From assembly GCA_030435675.1 (NCBI GenBank), contig CM059624.1, positions 2,132,769-2,196,768 on the forward strand: a DNA stretch of 64,000 nucleotides, given 5' to 3'. A program made the translations under genes and the position numbers. This DNA is from Steinernema hermaphroditum. Lineage: Eukaryota; Nematoda; Chromadorea; Rhabditida; Steinernematidae. The notes beneath the pieces were generated by a model. That model searched no databases. It was not told where the DNA came from and worked only from the letters and a program-made list of their open reading frames with translations. Each line of letters begins with the position of its first letter. The first letter of the stretch is position 1. Shown here piece by piece: positions 1-12,800 of the stretch.

Positions 1-64
1 AGGGGAATCGAACCCCTGTCGATTGCTTGGAAGGCAACCATGCTGACCATTACACCACAGACGC
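1..64 (-). tRNA. tRNA-Gly(UCC), cut by window edge
   Basis: Read on the minus strand this is the 5' part of a Gly tRNA with anticodon loop CTTCCAA (anticodon UCC) and T-arm loop TTCGATT. The last seven acceptor bases lie outside the window. The visible part is identical to the copies at 421, 9983 and 13563. It probably lies in a kettin intron, because the exon ending at 874 has an unmatched donor. Confidence 0.9.
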
Positions 65-223
65 GTTGCCCGCGGAACACTGCGATTTGCATATGCCTCG
101 TCCTTTGTTTCTTCAGAAATTGTCTTTAAAATCATAATTGCATTTGTTTGGAATCAGTTGTCCTGGGATCAATTATACCCGACCGTTGTCTGGTTGACGT
201 GAACGAGGTGCGAATTCAAATGT

Positions 224-295
224 GGGGGTATAGCTCAGGGGTAGAGCGCTCGCTTAGCATGCGAGAGGGCTGGGGTTCGAATCCCCATACCTCCA
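224..295 (+). tRNA. tRNA-Ala(AGC)
   Basis: A full cloverleaf can be drawn: acceptor GGGGGTA pairs with TACCTCC and includes the G3:U70 pair that specifies alanine. The anticodon loop is TTAGCAT (AGC), the T-loop TTCGAAT, and the discriminator A. The sequence is identical to the copy at 36897. Confidence 0.96.
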
Positions 296-420
296 AAATG
301 TTTTGTCGCATACATTACTTTTATTTTTACTTAATTAAGATAACATACTGTCCCTTCAAAAATTATTTTCGAATTCTCTTAATTGTAAAATTCGAAAGAA
401 CCAAAATATTTAAAAAATTT

Positions 421-492
421 TGTGTCTGAGGGGAATCGAACCCCTGTCGATTGCTTGGAAGGCAACCATGCTGACCATTACACCACAGACGC
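421..492 (-). tRNA. tRNA-Gly(UCC) with acceptor-stem mismatch
   Basis: This is the same Gly-UCC sequence as the other copies, except that the 3' acceptor strand reads CAGACAC instead of CAGACGC. That puts a C:A mismatch at the second acceptor pair. It may be a decaying copy. The rest of the cloverleaf is intact. Confidence 0.88.
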
Positions 493-873
493 GGTCGTCA
501 GAAAGCACGATGATTCTGATATACCTCCTGGTATAGTATTTTTAAAAACAGATTAAAAACCCCTTTCATGTGCCTGAATGTTGGAAAATTCCTCGATTTT
601 TTCATTACTCGTCTTATTTTTTACTCGTTCCATCGATTCCAGATAAGGCAGAAAGATTTCAATTTTTTTACCGTCAAATGAGGCATATATGTATATCGCT
701 CTTTTTCGCATCCGCTTCCAGGTATCCCCCTTATGCAACCACCCAACGCGCGATATTTTAATCCTAACCACAAACAGCGCCTCCTACTGAAGAACATAAA
801 TCTGCGCGCGCAGTCGTAATCCGCTCTGTCAACTTTGCTCCTCCTGCTTGAAGACGACGAGGAAAACACTCAC

Positions 874-3800
874 CTTGACAAGTGAAGGACGTGTCGGTTT
901 GCGCCTGGCCAAGGGCGTTGGTAGCCACGCAGCTGTAGGTGCCGCTGTCCTCGGCGTAGACGTGCAAGATGTCCAAGGAGACGAAGCCGAAGTCGTGGAA
1001 GGTGCGGAAGCGATGGGCTGAAGTAGTATAGAAGTTAGTTCTTAAAACTGGAAAGGCCGTACCATGGGGAATGGGCTGTCCATCCTTGAGCCAGACGATC
1101 TTCAGCGAGTTGTCCCCGGTCGGCTCCACTTTGCATTCCAGATGCAGGGGCAAGCCTTCTTCTACCTCGCCGATGTCTCCAGGAAGCGGCTGGACGAACT
1201 GAGGTCCACTTTGGGGTCCAACATCCTCCACTTCCTTCTTTCCGTACTTGTCCAAACTCTCGAGTTCGATAATCTTTCCGAGACTCTCCTCATGCTGAGT
1301 GCTGGAGAGTACGGTGGCGTGGGCTTGAACTTCGACCTGTGCTTCCCTAACGTCCTCGCCAAGGGCATTCTTTGCCCGAACGGCGTAGGTGCCCGAATCC
1401 TCGGCAATAACTCCGCGAAGATCGAGGCTGATGAAGCCGAAGTCGTACTGGGTCTTGACGCGATTGGCCGTTCGTAGGGGCTGACCGTTGACAAACCACT
1501 CAACGGTCATGGTGGGATCGTTGATGGGAGTGAGCTTCAGGTCGAAATGGAGGTCGTCATCCTCGACCAGCTGCTTGTTCTCCAGGTTTCCGAGGAATTT
1601 CGGTGGATTATCGCACTGGAGATCGGGCACTTCTTGGAGTCCACGCTCGCGGGGCTGCTCCAGCTCCTGAATCCGCTCGAGACCCTCGGGGTGCTGCGCG
1701 TCGAGGTACAGCGTCTTCTGGCTGTTCACGACGAGTTCGAGGCTCGATTCGGCTTGGCCCAGTTCGTTCTTGCAGATCATGGTGTACGTGCCGGAGTCCT
1801 CAGGGTAGGCGTAGAGGAGGTCCAGGGCAACGTAGCCGAAATCGAACATCGGACGGAATCTGGAAGGAGGTAATAAGAGCATGAACTTATTGAGTTTAAA
1901 CTTGGTTTTTCGGAAAAGTGGACCTTATGGATCTACAGGGTGTGTTCAAAGTTCTGCAAGTTTCAAATAGAAAAATAAAAAAATTGATGCGTCTGAGGGG
2001 AATCGAACCCCTGTCGATTGCTTGGAAGGCAACCACGCTGACCATTACACCACAGACGCGTTATGTACCACCCACTTTGACTTACATATGCCTCCTGAGA
2101 GACAGAGACGGACTGGCTAAGGTCTGTCTATACGTGCCAAATTTCGATTTTTCAATTTGTTGTGCGCTTAGATACATCACTTTTTGAGCAATTCCATAGG
2201 GACTTTCGCTATTTTCCCTCTTACCTATGAGCGGCGGGCAGTGGAGCACCATTATGGAGCCATTCCACTTGCATCTTCACATCACTAGCCGGCTGGATTC
2301 GGCACTCAAAGTGCACAGGGTCGTTCTCGTTGACCTCTACCTTGGCGGTGAGCGGACGGGCGATCTTCGGTTGCTCCATCGAGTTAAACTCTTCAGGACG
2401 GTCGCGAAGCATCGGGCCGATGTGAACCTGGTGACCTTCGAGGTATCCGATCTGCTGCAGAGATTCCTCGTGCTGCGTTCCCAGTTGGAGGCTGTCGGTC
2501 TGCATGGTTTGCAGAGTGGCTGAGCACTGCGCGTCGCCGTAGACGTTATGAAGCACGCAAGTGTAGGTGCCGGCGTCTTCGGGGTACGTCGGGTGGAGAG
2601 TGAGCGTCACACAGCCAAAGTTGTGGAACGTCTAAGTAGTCATTTCAGATAGGATTTAGACGTCGAAGAAACATACCTGGATGCGGCTGGCATTAGGTAG
2701 TGAGTGTCCATCCTTGAGCCAAATCACTCGGAGCGACGGATCGTTCACAGGAGCAATCCGGGCTTCGAAGTACGATCGGCCAAGTTCTTCGATGCACTGG
2801 AAGTTGCTGATCTGAACGATTCATTTGCCAGTCAACAACTTGTTAAATACGGAAACATACAGGCTTGACGAATACAGGCGCCTCCTGATCTTTGGTCTGT
2901 GAATAGTGATACTGCATATCGCGGACGTCGTCTACGTCGAGGTGACGATTCTGGGTGGTGTGCGTGTGCATCGTGTGCACCACATCGACTTTCGCTTAAA
3001 TCAGAAAATTAAAAAATGTTCATCGAAACATCGGTTGAAAAGGACGCTATATGAGAAAAAGTTCGGGCTGAGCCGGGGATTGATCCCGGGACCTCTCGCA
3101 CCCTAAGCGAGAATCATACCACTAGACCACTCAGCCGTGGTGGTTTTCCTTTCTCGATGACCTTCTCCTCCAGGGGTATCGATGACCTAATTAATTGAAA
3201 CTCTCGACGGACTTTTCCTTCAGGGATGCGCAGATCTCACGGTTGAGTGGTCTAGTGGTATGATTCTCGCTTAGGGTGCGAGAGGTCCCGGGATCAATCC
3301 CCGGCTCAGCCCCAATCTTTTTTCATTTGTCATTTTCTTAAATGTCAACATATGAAGACTGTAAAATAAAGTCCCATTTCTCCATCTCTTCTAGAGCCAT
3401 AAAACGTCCTTTTCGGCTCCCACACCTGCCTAATCATAGATGCAAAGCACATTATATGTCCCACAATCTCATTTTCGTCGCCGTCGAAAGCATTTTATGA
3501 CCATTTCACATGGTCCTTTGGAACTGTATATAAGCAGCACAAACCGAGCCCCCCTCCATCAACGGCCTCTCCACCCTTGTCCGCCATGAAGACTCTCTTC
3601 GTCGTCCTTCTCGTAGGCACCCCTCTCCAAAAAACCCACCAAAGAATCGATTTAGATCCTCGGCTTCGTCTTCGTCAACTGCGCTCCTTTCCAAGCAGAA
3701 TCGACTTTGGAAGGTCAAAGCCATCCGTTGAGGACCGGTGAGAAGCCAATCAAAATCAATACGAACGTCACCCACGAAATCCACGTGGAAGGCGGTCGCG

Positions 3801-6800
3801 CTCTGGACCGAACTGCCATGGTGCGATTTGGATAAAAGTATTCACTTACTTTCCTCCATGAATGTCTTGTCTTTTTAATAAAATAAGTATGTGATAATGC
3901 AACATCCTTGCATGATAAGTATCATGCCATTAGCCCACGATTTTATATTTTTGGTAAAGAAACTCCATAAAAACTTACGATGGATGACAATCGTGCAGTT
4001 GGTTTCAGCAGTTCCAGTCTGGTTGATGGCTCGGCACACGTAATAGCCTCCATCGGCCAGCGTGGCTTCCTGGATTTGGAGCACGACGAATCCACTTTGG
4101 TGGACGATGTTCATCCTCTCGCCTGAAACATCTCACTAGACGCACCCTATAACAACCTAGATCTTACTGGTTTTGAGTGGATTTCCATTGAAGTACCACT
4201 CGATCTTCAGACTAGGGTCGTTGATCGGAGTCAGTTTTGTCTCCAAATGGATCGGCTGGCCCTCGAACAGTTCCATCGAGCGCAGGTCGCTGTGGAAGTT
4301 GGGTCGGTCGACATGTGTGGCTGGGGTGGGCGAGCGTCGAGCTTGCTGAGCACCTCCGACCATCAGATGAGTTCCGATTCCGGCTACTTGGAGCTCGGCG
4401 GTCGATCGCGCCTCGCCGAGTTGGTTGACAGCGACGGCGGTGTACTGGCCCTCGTCATTGATGTTGACGTTGTTGATCTCCAAGATGGCCACACCGTTTT
4501 CCACCGTCGTGTTGACCCTGGACGAGTTGAGGAGGGCCTTGCCGTTCTGGAGCCAGGCAATCTTGAGATTCGGGTCGTCGGCAGGCTTGATCTTGCATTC
4601 GAAGATGACATTTTGACCCTGGTTGGCCTGCTGGCTCTTCAGCTGACCGTCGAAGCTGGGAGGCGCCTTGGAGGAGACCTGCGACTGGAGCTGCTGCTTC
4701 TCCAGGAACATCGACTGGGGCCTGGAACGATCGGCTTTGCGCAGAACGATCCGCTCGAAGTGCTCCTTTTCTTGGAAAGCCTTCTTGGCTTGGACGACGA
4801 CGCGACCCTTCAGGGAGCTGGATCCCTTGGCGTTGGCCGCGTCGCACTGGTACCATCCGCCGTCGGACATCTTCGCGCCCTTGACGGTGATCGTCGTCTC
4901 GCCGGGGCTGATGTCCTCGATGGCGATGTTGCCGCCGGTGGCGAGCTTCTGGCCGTCGCGTGACCAAGTCATTGAGGTGACGTCGCCGACGGCTTTGCAG
5001 TAGAGACGGACGGTGTCGCCTTCGTGCACGGATACCGATTGGAACTTTCCGACGAACTGAGGCGCTTCATTGCTTTGGCGTTGTTCTGGAAATGCGATTG
5101 GTTAGGTGAGAATGGGTTAGGCTGTCACATCTAGGACATAGAGACGAGACAATTGGGGGGATGTAATTGTCCAATAGTGTTCGAGAGGCACGATGAGATG
5201 TATAGGAAGCTTCTCATATCAGTGGCATGTATGTAAGAACAAATATGCTTAGCGTTGAGAAGATCAGACCTTCACTCATCAGATAGAATCATCAAACAGC
5301 GTAAAAATCAAACTGCAAAAAGTCTGAAGTCTTCTTCAACATAATCACCTGTTTTTTATGAGAATGAATCGGAATTCTCTCACTTTACCTACTGCGTATA
5401 CACAGAGCACTTTCATGGATTTGGGTTTCTGGACAAGAGATGTTCATGCCAGGGCCTCGAGTCCAACTCATCCTAATTTGAATTGAGTACTCCAGAACTC
5501 AAAACTTGGATTTCATGTCCCAACACAATTGCATACTCCAGACCTGACTGACTTTTGGTCAAAGGGCATGCCTTTTTTGCATGTTATGATCAAAAGTTTC
5601 TGGAAAATGATATCTGATCAGATGTATGAGATCCGGGGCTGAGGCCGCGAGCTGAAATTCCTGTTTTGAGTTCTCGAGGAGTCGTTTTAATCAAGGATGA
5701 GTCGGACTCCAATGGACTCGGTGTGGAGTCGGACTTGAGGTCCCGGTACGATTAGCATCTCATATCTGGAAATCCAAAACCATGAAAGTGCTGTGCATAT
5801 CTCATGAAGGCACTATCATCAGAAACCCATTAGCACGGATGACGTGCGATAGGTCCAAAGACCGAGAAAAAAGCTTTCAGATAACGAAATATTTGAAGTG
5901 ATTTCAGTGTTACGGTTTCTGTTCGGCCGATATGTTTGATTTTTTCGATTAAGCAAAGAGGGGTTTTAACTTTCACATATTTGTTTGCGGTGGTCGTTTC
6001 GATCGGATAAGTTCGAAAATTTAAGATGGACCCATTGGTAAAAGTGCATTCTGAAAAATTGCGGAAGATTAGGGAAGGTGCTAGAATATGAAAAGAAAAT
6101 GTTCCGAAAGAGCCAAACTTCGCCGCACGGATTTCATGAGAAATGTTATGGTTTGTTCGACTACCTGCCAAACTTTCTAATCTCTAGTCTGTTAGTACAT
6201 GTCAGTATATATTGAAAAATACCTGGTTCTTCGGTAAACCTCCGAAACCAAATTCCAAAAAACTTACGCAAAACATTGAGCGAGCACCGGGACTGGATGG
6301 CGCCGCCGGCGTTTTCAGCGACACAAAGATAAGTGTCCGCGTCTTTCGCGCTACAATCTCTAATCGCCAACTGGTGGAGACCACCGGGCATTGTTCGGAT
6401 TTCGTACTTTCTCGGATCATGGACAAGAGGAGTGCCGTCGGAACGGTGCCACGTAACCGAGGGCGCCGGCTGACCGACGACCCTCGCGGAGAAGTGTGCC
6501 GCCTCACCTCCCTTGACCGTCGTCGACGCCGGCTGCTGCTGGAATTGGGGAGGCACGGCTGGACGATTGGTCTGCTGGAGGGGCTTCGTAGCCGGGACCG
6601 GGGGCTGCGCTTTGACGGGCATGCTGCGTTGCTGCTGTTGTTGGTAGAAGAGGTCTTCCTCTCTTGGCTGCTGGCGGTACTGGTGTTGGTGGAAGTACGG
6701 CGATCCTGATTCTACTTGTTCGTAGTAGACAGGACGTTGCTGCTGTTGCTGGTGGTGGTAGAGGGGTTGTTGAGGTTGCTGCTGTTGGGGCGGATGGTGC

Positions 6801-9800
6801 TGCTGGGGTTGGTAAGGGTGTTGCTGCTGTTGCTGATAGTGCTGGTAATGCGCTTGCTGATCGGGGTACTGAAGCGGTGAGATATGGATTCAATGAAGTG
6901 GCTTTTCTTAGACCTACCCTTGGCTGCTGCTGAGGCTGATAGTAAGGCTGCTGCTGCTGCTGTTGTTGTTGGTGCCTAACTACCGGCTCTTGATAGTACT
7001 GCTGCTGAGGCTGTTGGTACCTACAAAAGCGAGGATAAACATGAATGGCTAAGGACAAAAGTAGGTAGGTACCTTGGTTGAGGTTCCGAATACTGGTGCG
7101 GTTGATGTTGCTGCTGCTGCTGCTGTGGTGAGAACCTCGGCTGCTCGTAGGCGAGCCGAGCCGGTTGCTGGTACTGTGGATGCTGCTGCTGCGGTGGTGG
7201 TGGCTGCTGACGCTGACGAGACTGATCCACAAGAGGGTATACTTCGATCTTCGCGCTGCTGTGGACCTGTAATTGGGTGGGTGAGAAAGGGTAGAGTATT
7301 GATGAGGGTTAAGAACTCGAGATAGCACGGAAAAAGTCATTCTGGGGCTTTCCCTTGGGATCACGGTTCATATGCTCTATGATGAGACAGTGGCACAGAG
7401 CACGCTATTTTGGGGACTACCCTATTGAGAAAGGAAATGACAAAAAAGATCGAGTTTAGAATTCCATTTAGGCCCAGCTTTTAGACACTTTATCTCAGTC
7501 AAACATTAAGATCTCCTAAAGACAGCCAACCACAAGAAGAAGAGAAATCTGGAGTGAATGAAGAGGGACAGTTTCAAAACACTGACGGCCGGAAGAGAGG
7601 ACGCGGCTTGCCTTTGGCAATTATCGTCACTTACACCCACTCCGGCCGAGTTTAAAGCCTGCAGAGTGGGTTGTTTTCATGTGTTTGGAACATGTGGCCA
7701 GTGGACTTGCTAAGACTTGATGGGTATTGAGATGGAGAGCTTTGAACTAGAGGCTATAGTTTAAGCGAACCGGCGGAAAACAATGTGATTATTCACGGTG
7801 TCCTTTGTGGAAAACATTTCGCCTTCGAAAACACAAACACTATTGACAAAATCAAAGAGCGTACACTGGATAAAAGTCATGGCTCAATCTCTAATTCGGA
7901 GACAGTCCGAGCTGATGGACCAGTGATGGGAAACTACGATAGTAAGTTCCCTGTGGTAGATACGTAGCTAATCTTTTGCTGCACAAAATCATTACTAAGG
8001 CCTTCTCCAGGCCTATGCTCATCCGCTAACTCGCATAGTGAGTCAGTCAAGATCGGGTCAGCCACGTCTTACAGAAAACAGCTGATATCAATGCAGGTTT
8101 TCGTAACGGTACATTTGCATCAAGACAGATGCATCAATAACCTTACATATTTGGCTAGTAAAAACAGAGAAGGTGCGCGGGCATGAAAATTTGGCACTCA
8201 ACCAAGATTTGAATCCAACTTTCGAAGTGAGTTTTAAACGGTCAGTTTCCTTTCAGACCAAGCTGGAAAGTTGGCTCTCAGGTAAGCGTACATTAATGAA
8301 CACCAAAATTCCAGTCTCAGAATCTCCTGGCTTATACGCACACTTAACTATTTAGATACCCTTTGAAAGTCACGTCAAAACTAGCCAATCTCTGCTATGT
8401 GTTTTTGCTATTCAGTCCGGAACGAGAAACGGAGGAAAATCTGGTAAATGAGTCGAACCCGGACACGAAAAATGGTACCCAAGACACTACCCACTTTAAC
8501 CACCGGCTGGACCTTTGTTGGGAAAGGTGATCATAGTCATTTGAATGTAACTTTCGAAGGGTGTTTACATAGTCAGCTTCGCGTATCAGCAGATGAGATT
8601 TTGGGGCTCAATACTGTATTACAATACTGCAATACTGTACAATGCCTGCCGTGCGCCAATTTTCAGCTCCATCTGGGACAGACACTTGGACCCTTGTAAG
8701 ATGAGTGACACAACTACATATTAAGGTGTCAAATATAAGTAAAAATGGAAGAGTAGACTTTGGAAGTTGCAAGTTTATAAACAAGAGCAGTGAATTGAAT
8801 ATTTGTGTTTGAGTATGATATGAGATTAGAGATGCCAAATGAGCCGGAACCACCCAAGTCGAGCTCGAGCCGCAGCTGCCTCGGATTCCGAAATCTCACC
8901 GAGTAGCCATCTCTGTGCGAGATGAGATAAGTGAATTTTTGAAGTGTTGATCGAACGCCGTTCACAAAGAACAAAGTCACGGCGTATTGCTTATTTCCTA
9001 TTCCCCTCAATACGTCATTTGCAAATCGATTTATGGTAAGAAGTAGGATGCTATAGCCAGCGATGCCGATTGACTCCGAGTCGTTTTCGGACTCATCGGT
9101 TCGCTTCTCTGGCTGTAACCGCTGGATCAAAATTCCGCTATGGATCGAGAGAAAAGGCTTCAAAAAGATTGAATCCAACACCTGCTTATAGCCAGCAAAA
9201 AGGGGCTACAGTCTTCCTAAGTGCAAAACCCTCAATATGCCGTAAACCGGCAGAAAGAACGGCCGAACATCTGGACCAAAAGCATCTGCTACAAATTTCG
9301 AAAATCGCGGAAGAACACAGGCGTTCGTCGCATATCTATCCCGATGGGCCCCGGACACGAGGCCGAATACCGGACGGCGACGAAGCGATGGTGCCGGATA
9401 AGATCGCGGCAGCCGTCGCGATCGCAACGAGCCGTGCCGTCGTCGTCGTCGATTGAATAATCGGCACCCATTTTGCGCGTTGTCAGTGTGCGAGCGAGCG
9501 TGTGTGTGGTACTCGTAGCGAGGCTCCGCTCCAGAGGCTCAGGCGCAATTGTTGTTTTGCCGCCGCACACCTCGCTCTTCTCCGGTCGGAGAAGAAGATC
9601 ATCTGGCAAAAAGTGTTATGCAAAGAGCGATCGGCCGGAGGGTGTTGATTTGCCCGGGCGGACCGAGGAGAACGATCGGGCGTTGGCTGAACGGCCGAAC
9701 GCATAGTGGAGATGAATGAAAACAGAATAACTATATAAAAGAGAACATAGCAAAGAATGTGGGAAGACATGTGGCTCCAAAGTGACCAGTGCCTATAGTA

Positions 9801-12800
9801 GAAGACAAAATAGGCACTTAACAGTGCGGAAAAGGCATAGAAGACGTAACATCAGTAGGGAATTAAGTCGGAGACCGCTCTTGAACAAAGTAAACTGCTA
9901 GATCCCTGTCAGCGCGCTCCTAAGATGAGATATAGTTGATTTATCTAGGTAAAATACAAGCGAAAAAAATATAAAAAACTTTTGCGTCTGAGGGGAATCG
10001 AACCCCTGTCGATTGCTTGGAAGGCAACCATGCTGACCATTACACCACAGACGCTCTGCTTAGCATTTGCTTCGATTCGTATATGCCTATGATTTGGGAC
10101 GTTCTGGAATTGCCGAATCCACACCCTCCTACTACAATTTGTAGCCACCACAAGATGATAAATCGAAGCTAATCATCATCTTATCCACAGGAAAAGTACA
10201 TAAACAAAGAGAAATATTTTGAGCCATCAAGAATCGGACGAGTCTGGCGGCGTGGGGGCAATGGTCGGGATTAGAGCGATTTGATCCATCTCCGCCACCG
10301 TCTCGCTCTCCGCCAATCCAGCTTTGTTTGCCGATGGAAAGTTGCAAACGTCGGCCGCCCTCATCAATCGAGGAGAGTTGGAGTCGCGGAAAAGGCAAAA
10401 AACAGAGCTGGAGAGGTGGTGGCCGGGCGAACGGAAGTCGTTTGTCACATACGAATAGAGGATCGACGGTTATGATAAGAAGTGGTGGGAAGGGCCGGTG
10501 GTATTAATGAGTCGGTGTGAAGAAGATATTCGACTCGGCGATATAAATCGGACGGAGGCGAGAGGAGACAGTTTAAAGATGGTGAAAAAGTGGGATAGAG
10601 ATCAAAAGTCGTGGAGAGGAATGCGGAGGAGAGAATTGACTATACGTCTGGTGGTTGTCTGGTTGAAAACAATAGAGTGGATGTCAGCAACATACACACA
10701 TTTTTACGTAAAGAAAGGCAGTAAGCCAACTTTAAATTTGAAGGGACTTTGCGGGTGTATAAGAAGATTCCTTTCTCACATGTTTTCCATCGATTCTAAG
10801 CTGATTATACAGAGAATTGTTGCGCGGAGCAAAACATAAGTAATGCTTTTGACGACTAGTTCGCTAATGGTTCATCCCACAGATTACGGTCAGTCGTTTT
10901 AAAAGTGATTTTTTGTTTGTGATTTGTTTGACATCATGTGCATAAAACATACGTCTGTATACAAGCCTGTAAGGGATATAAATATGAACATGAATAAATC
11001 CCAAATTCATTGAGCTGAATATGGACATGAATCTATGAGATCAGGTTTGGTCTGTCCATTCTGCCTCATTTCGTCAATTGTGTCTCATTTTTTTTAACCC
11101 AGAAAGGCAAAGCAGCAAAACTTTTTATTATTTTGCCGGTGGGGTTGGAAATTGGACAGAAAAAGCATACAGAAAAGCAGCACTTATCAGCTACAGAACG
11201 TATTTAGAAATCCTTTTGTCGCTAGAATGCGAGCTTGTATAACCGGTGGAACAATGTGCATCGTAACCAGCATAGTAAAATGTATATGTCCGCAAATTTC
11301 GAGGCAATATGCATGCCCCACGTTGGGTAATAGTCTCCCTCGGCGTCTAGACTGACTAGACGTCCTTGTACATATAAAGAATGTGATTGTTGATAAGGAT
11401 GAATCCCACCCGACGGATAGTTCCGTAATACTCAAAATCACAGGTGGTTTTCCTTCATAGAATTGAGGAGACCTCCGCTGTCACGCCACTAGACCGCAAG
11501 GAAAGACCCAAGGCACTTCTTTCTTTCCCAAGACCCTCTTTCTTTTGTTTGGCCCCCATTTAACTCGAGAAGGCCTGGACGTAGCTGGTGACCCACCGGT
11601 GACCCAGTGTACCCTCAGAGCTCAGACTAGCCTCAGAGAATTGAGCACATTTTTTGAACCGAGTGATCTCACAAAATACTTTGAAAATGCACGTTTCCGC
11701 CGGCTGAAAAGAAATTTACCGCTGTGCGGCTATTTTCAAAGACACCGACTATATGGCTTAACCCACTGCGGTTGATTATATGTATAGATTGTTTTTGCAC
11801 CACCAGAGTGGCTATTACCGCCAGCATCAACCAAGACACAAGCGGCCAACAGGTGGCCGTCGCCAACACCTCCATTATTTTCGGTCCACAGCTCTAACAT
11901 AGCCATCAGGAAGTTTTATGGGACAAAGGAAGCAAAATAAAAACAAAAATGACAGTTGGCGTAGAAGCAAAACTGCTGGGAGATCAAACGACGAAAGAAA
12001 GGAATCATCCAGCGGTATTTTCGTATTCCTATCATAAAAACTCTTATTTGGTACTGAAAAGAAGCAAGGATCTTTGCTCGATCTGGCCGATGACCAAAGG
12101 TGTAACCTGATCCTGATGAGCTGTCAGTTAAGCGATGGGTACATGTGTCACAGGAGGAACGAAGAATAGAACGAAAGCCAGATTTGTTAAATCGATAAAA
12201 TGAGCTGGGAAATCGAGCCTACCATAAATATTACCAGAATTGAGCCTACCAGAAGGGTTACCAGAATTGAGCCCACCAGAATCGGAAAGGTTCTATACAA
12301 GTAGAAAGTTACTGTAATGGAGGAATTTGGCCATTTTAAATAGATCCCTATTTGGACCATTTTCAGGCAGAGACAAAATAACGGCTGATCCAGCTAATCG
12401 AAACTGTGTCACGAGTAATAATCTAAATTAAACCCTGGGAATCATTGCTAAGCATCAAGGGGTGAATGAAATTCTAGACGCAGATCGATAATGGTCGAGT
12501 AAGCCGTCATTTCGAGCAAACTGAATATGAAATATCATTGAGTGTACATGGCCATGACCAATTCAAAGTGGCCATGTTTCTCTGTCTTTAAGAGACGTCA
12601 AAAATTCTGAAAATTGACTAAATGAAAATGGTTTATCATGCGACCAATTCAAAATGGCCACGGCTATCAGGAGTATTGTACAGCCTGGCTAAAACATACT
12701 GTTGAGAATTCCTCAAAATTCGGAAAATGGACTAAATGAAGATTGTTTATTTCACTGGAAGAAGGCTGACTTCGCCGATCGCAAAGGATCCAGAATAGGC

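Larger units (their letters stand above)
2861..3978. other. kettin exon plus intron hosting tRNA-Pro pair and RF-peptide gene
   Basis: The interval holds kettin exon 2861-2994 and the 984-bp intron before it (2995-3978). That intron contains two divergent tRNA-Pro genes, a conserved promoter element, a TATA box and a complete two-exon secreted-peptide gene on the opposite strand. It is a nested cassette duplicated in inverted form at 42.0-42.85 kb. Confidence 0.85.

Noticed and set aside
1064..1477. 137-codon plus-strand ORF
   Set aside because: It is the antisense shadow of kettin exon 1063-1859, whose frame encodes clear Ig domains.
4247..4963. 238-codon plus-strand ORF
   Set aside because: Antisense to kettin exon 4168-5085; long only because of the codon bias of the real exon.
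6504..7364. 286-codon minus-strand ORF reading [14 protein letters not shown]
   Set aside because: Frame-shifted reading of the Q-rich kettin exons and their introns; the true frame has GT/AG borders and links Ig domains.
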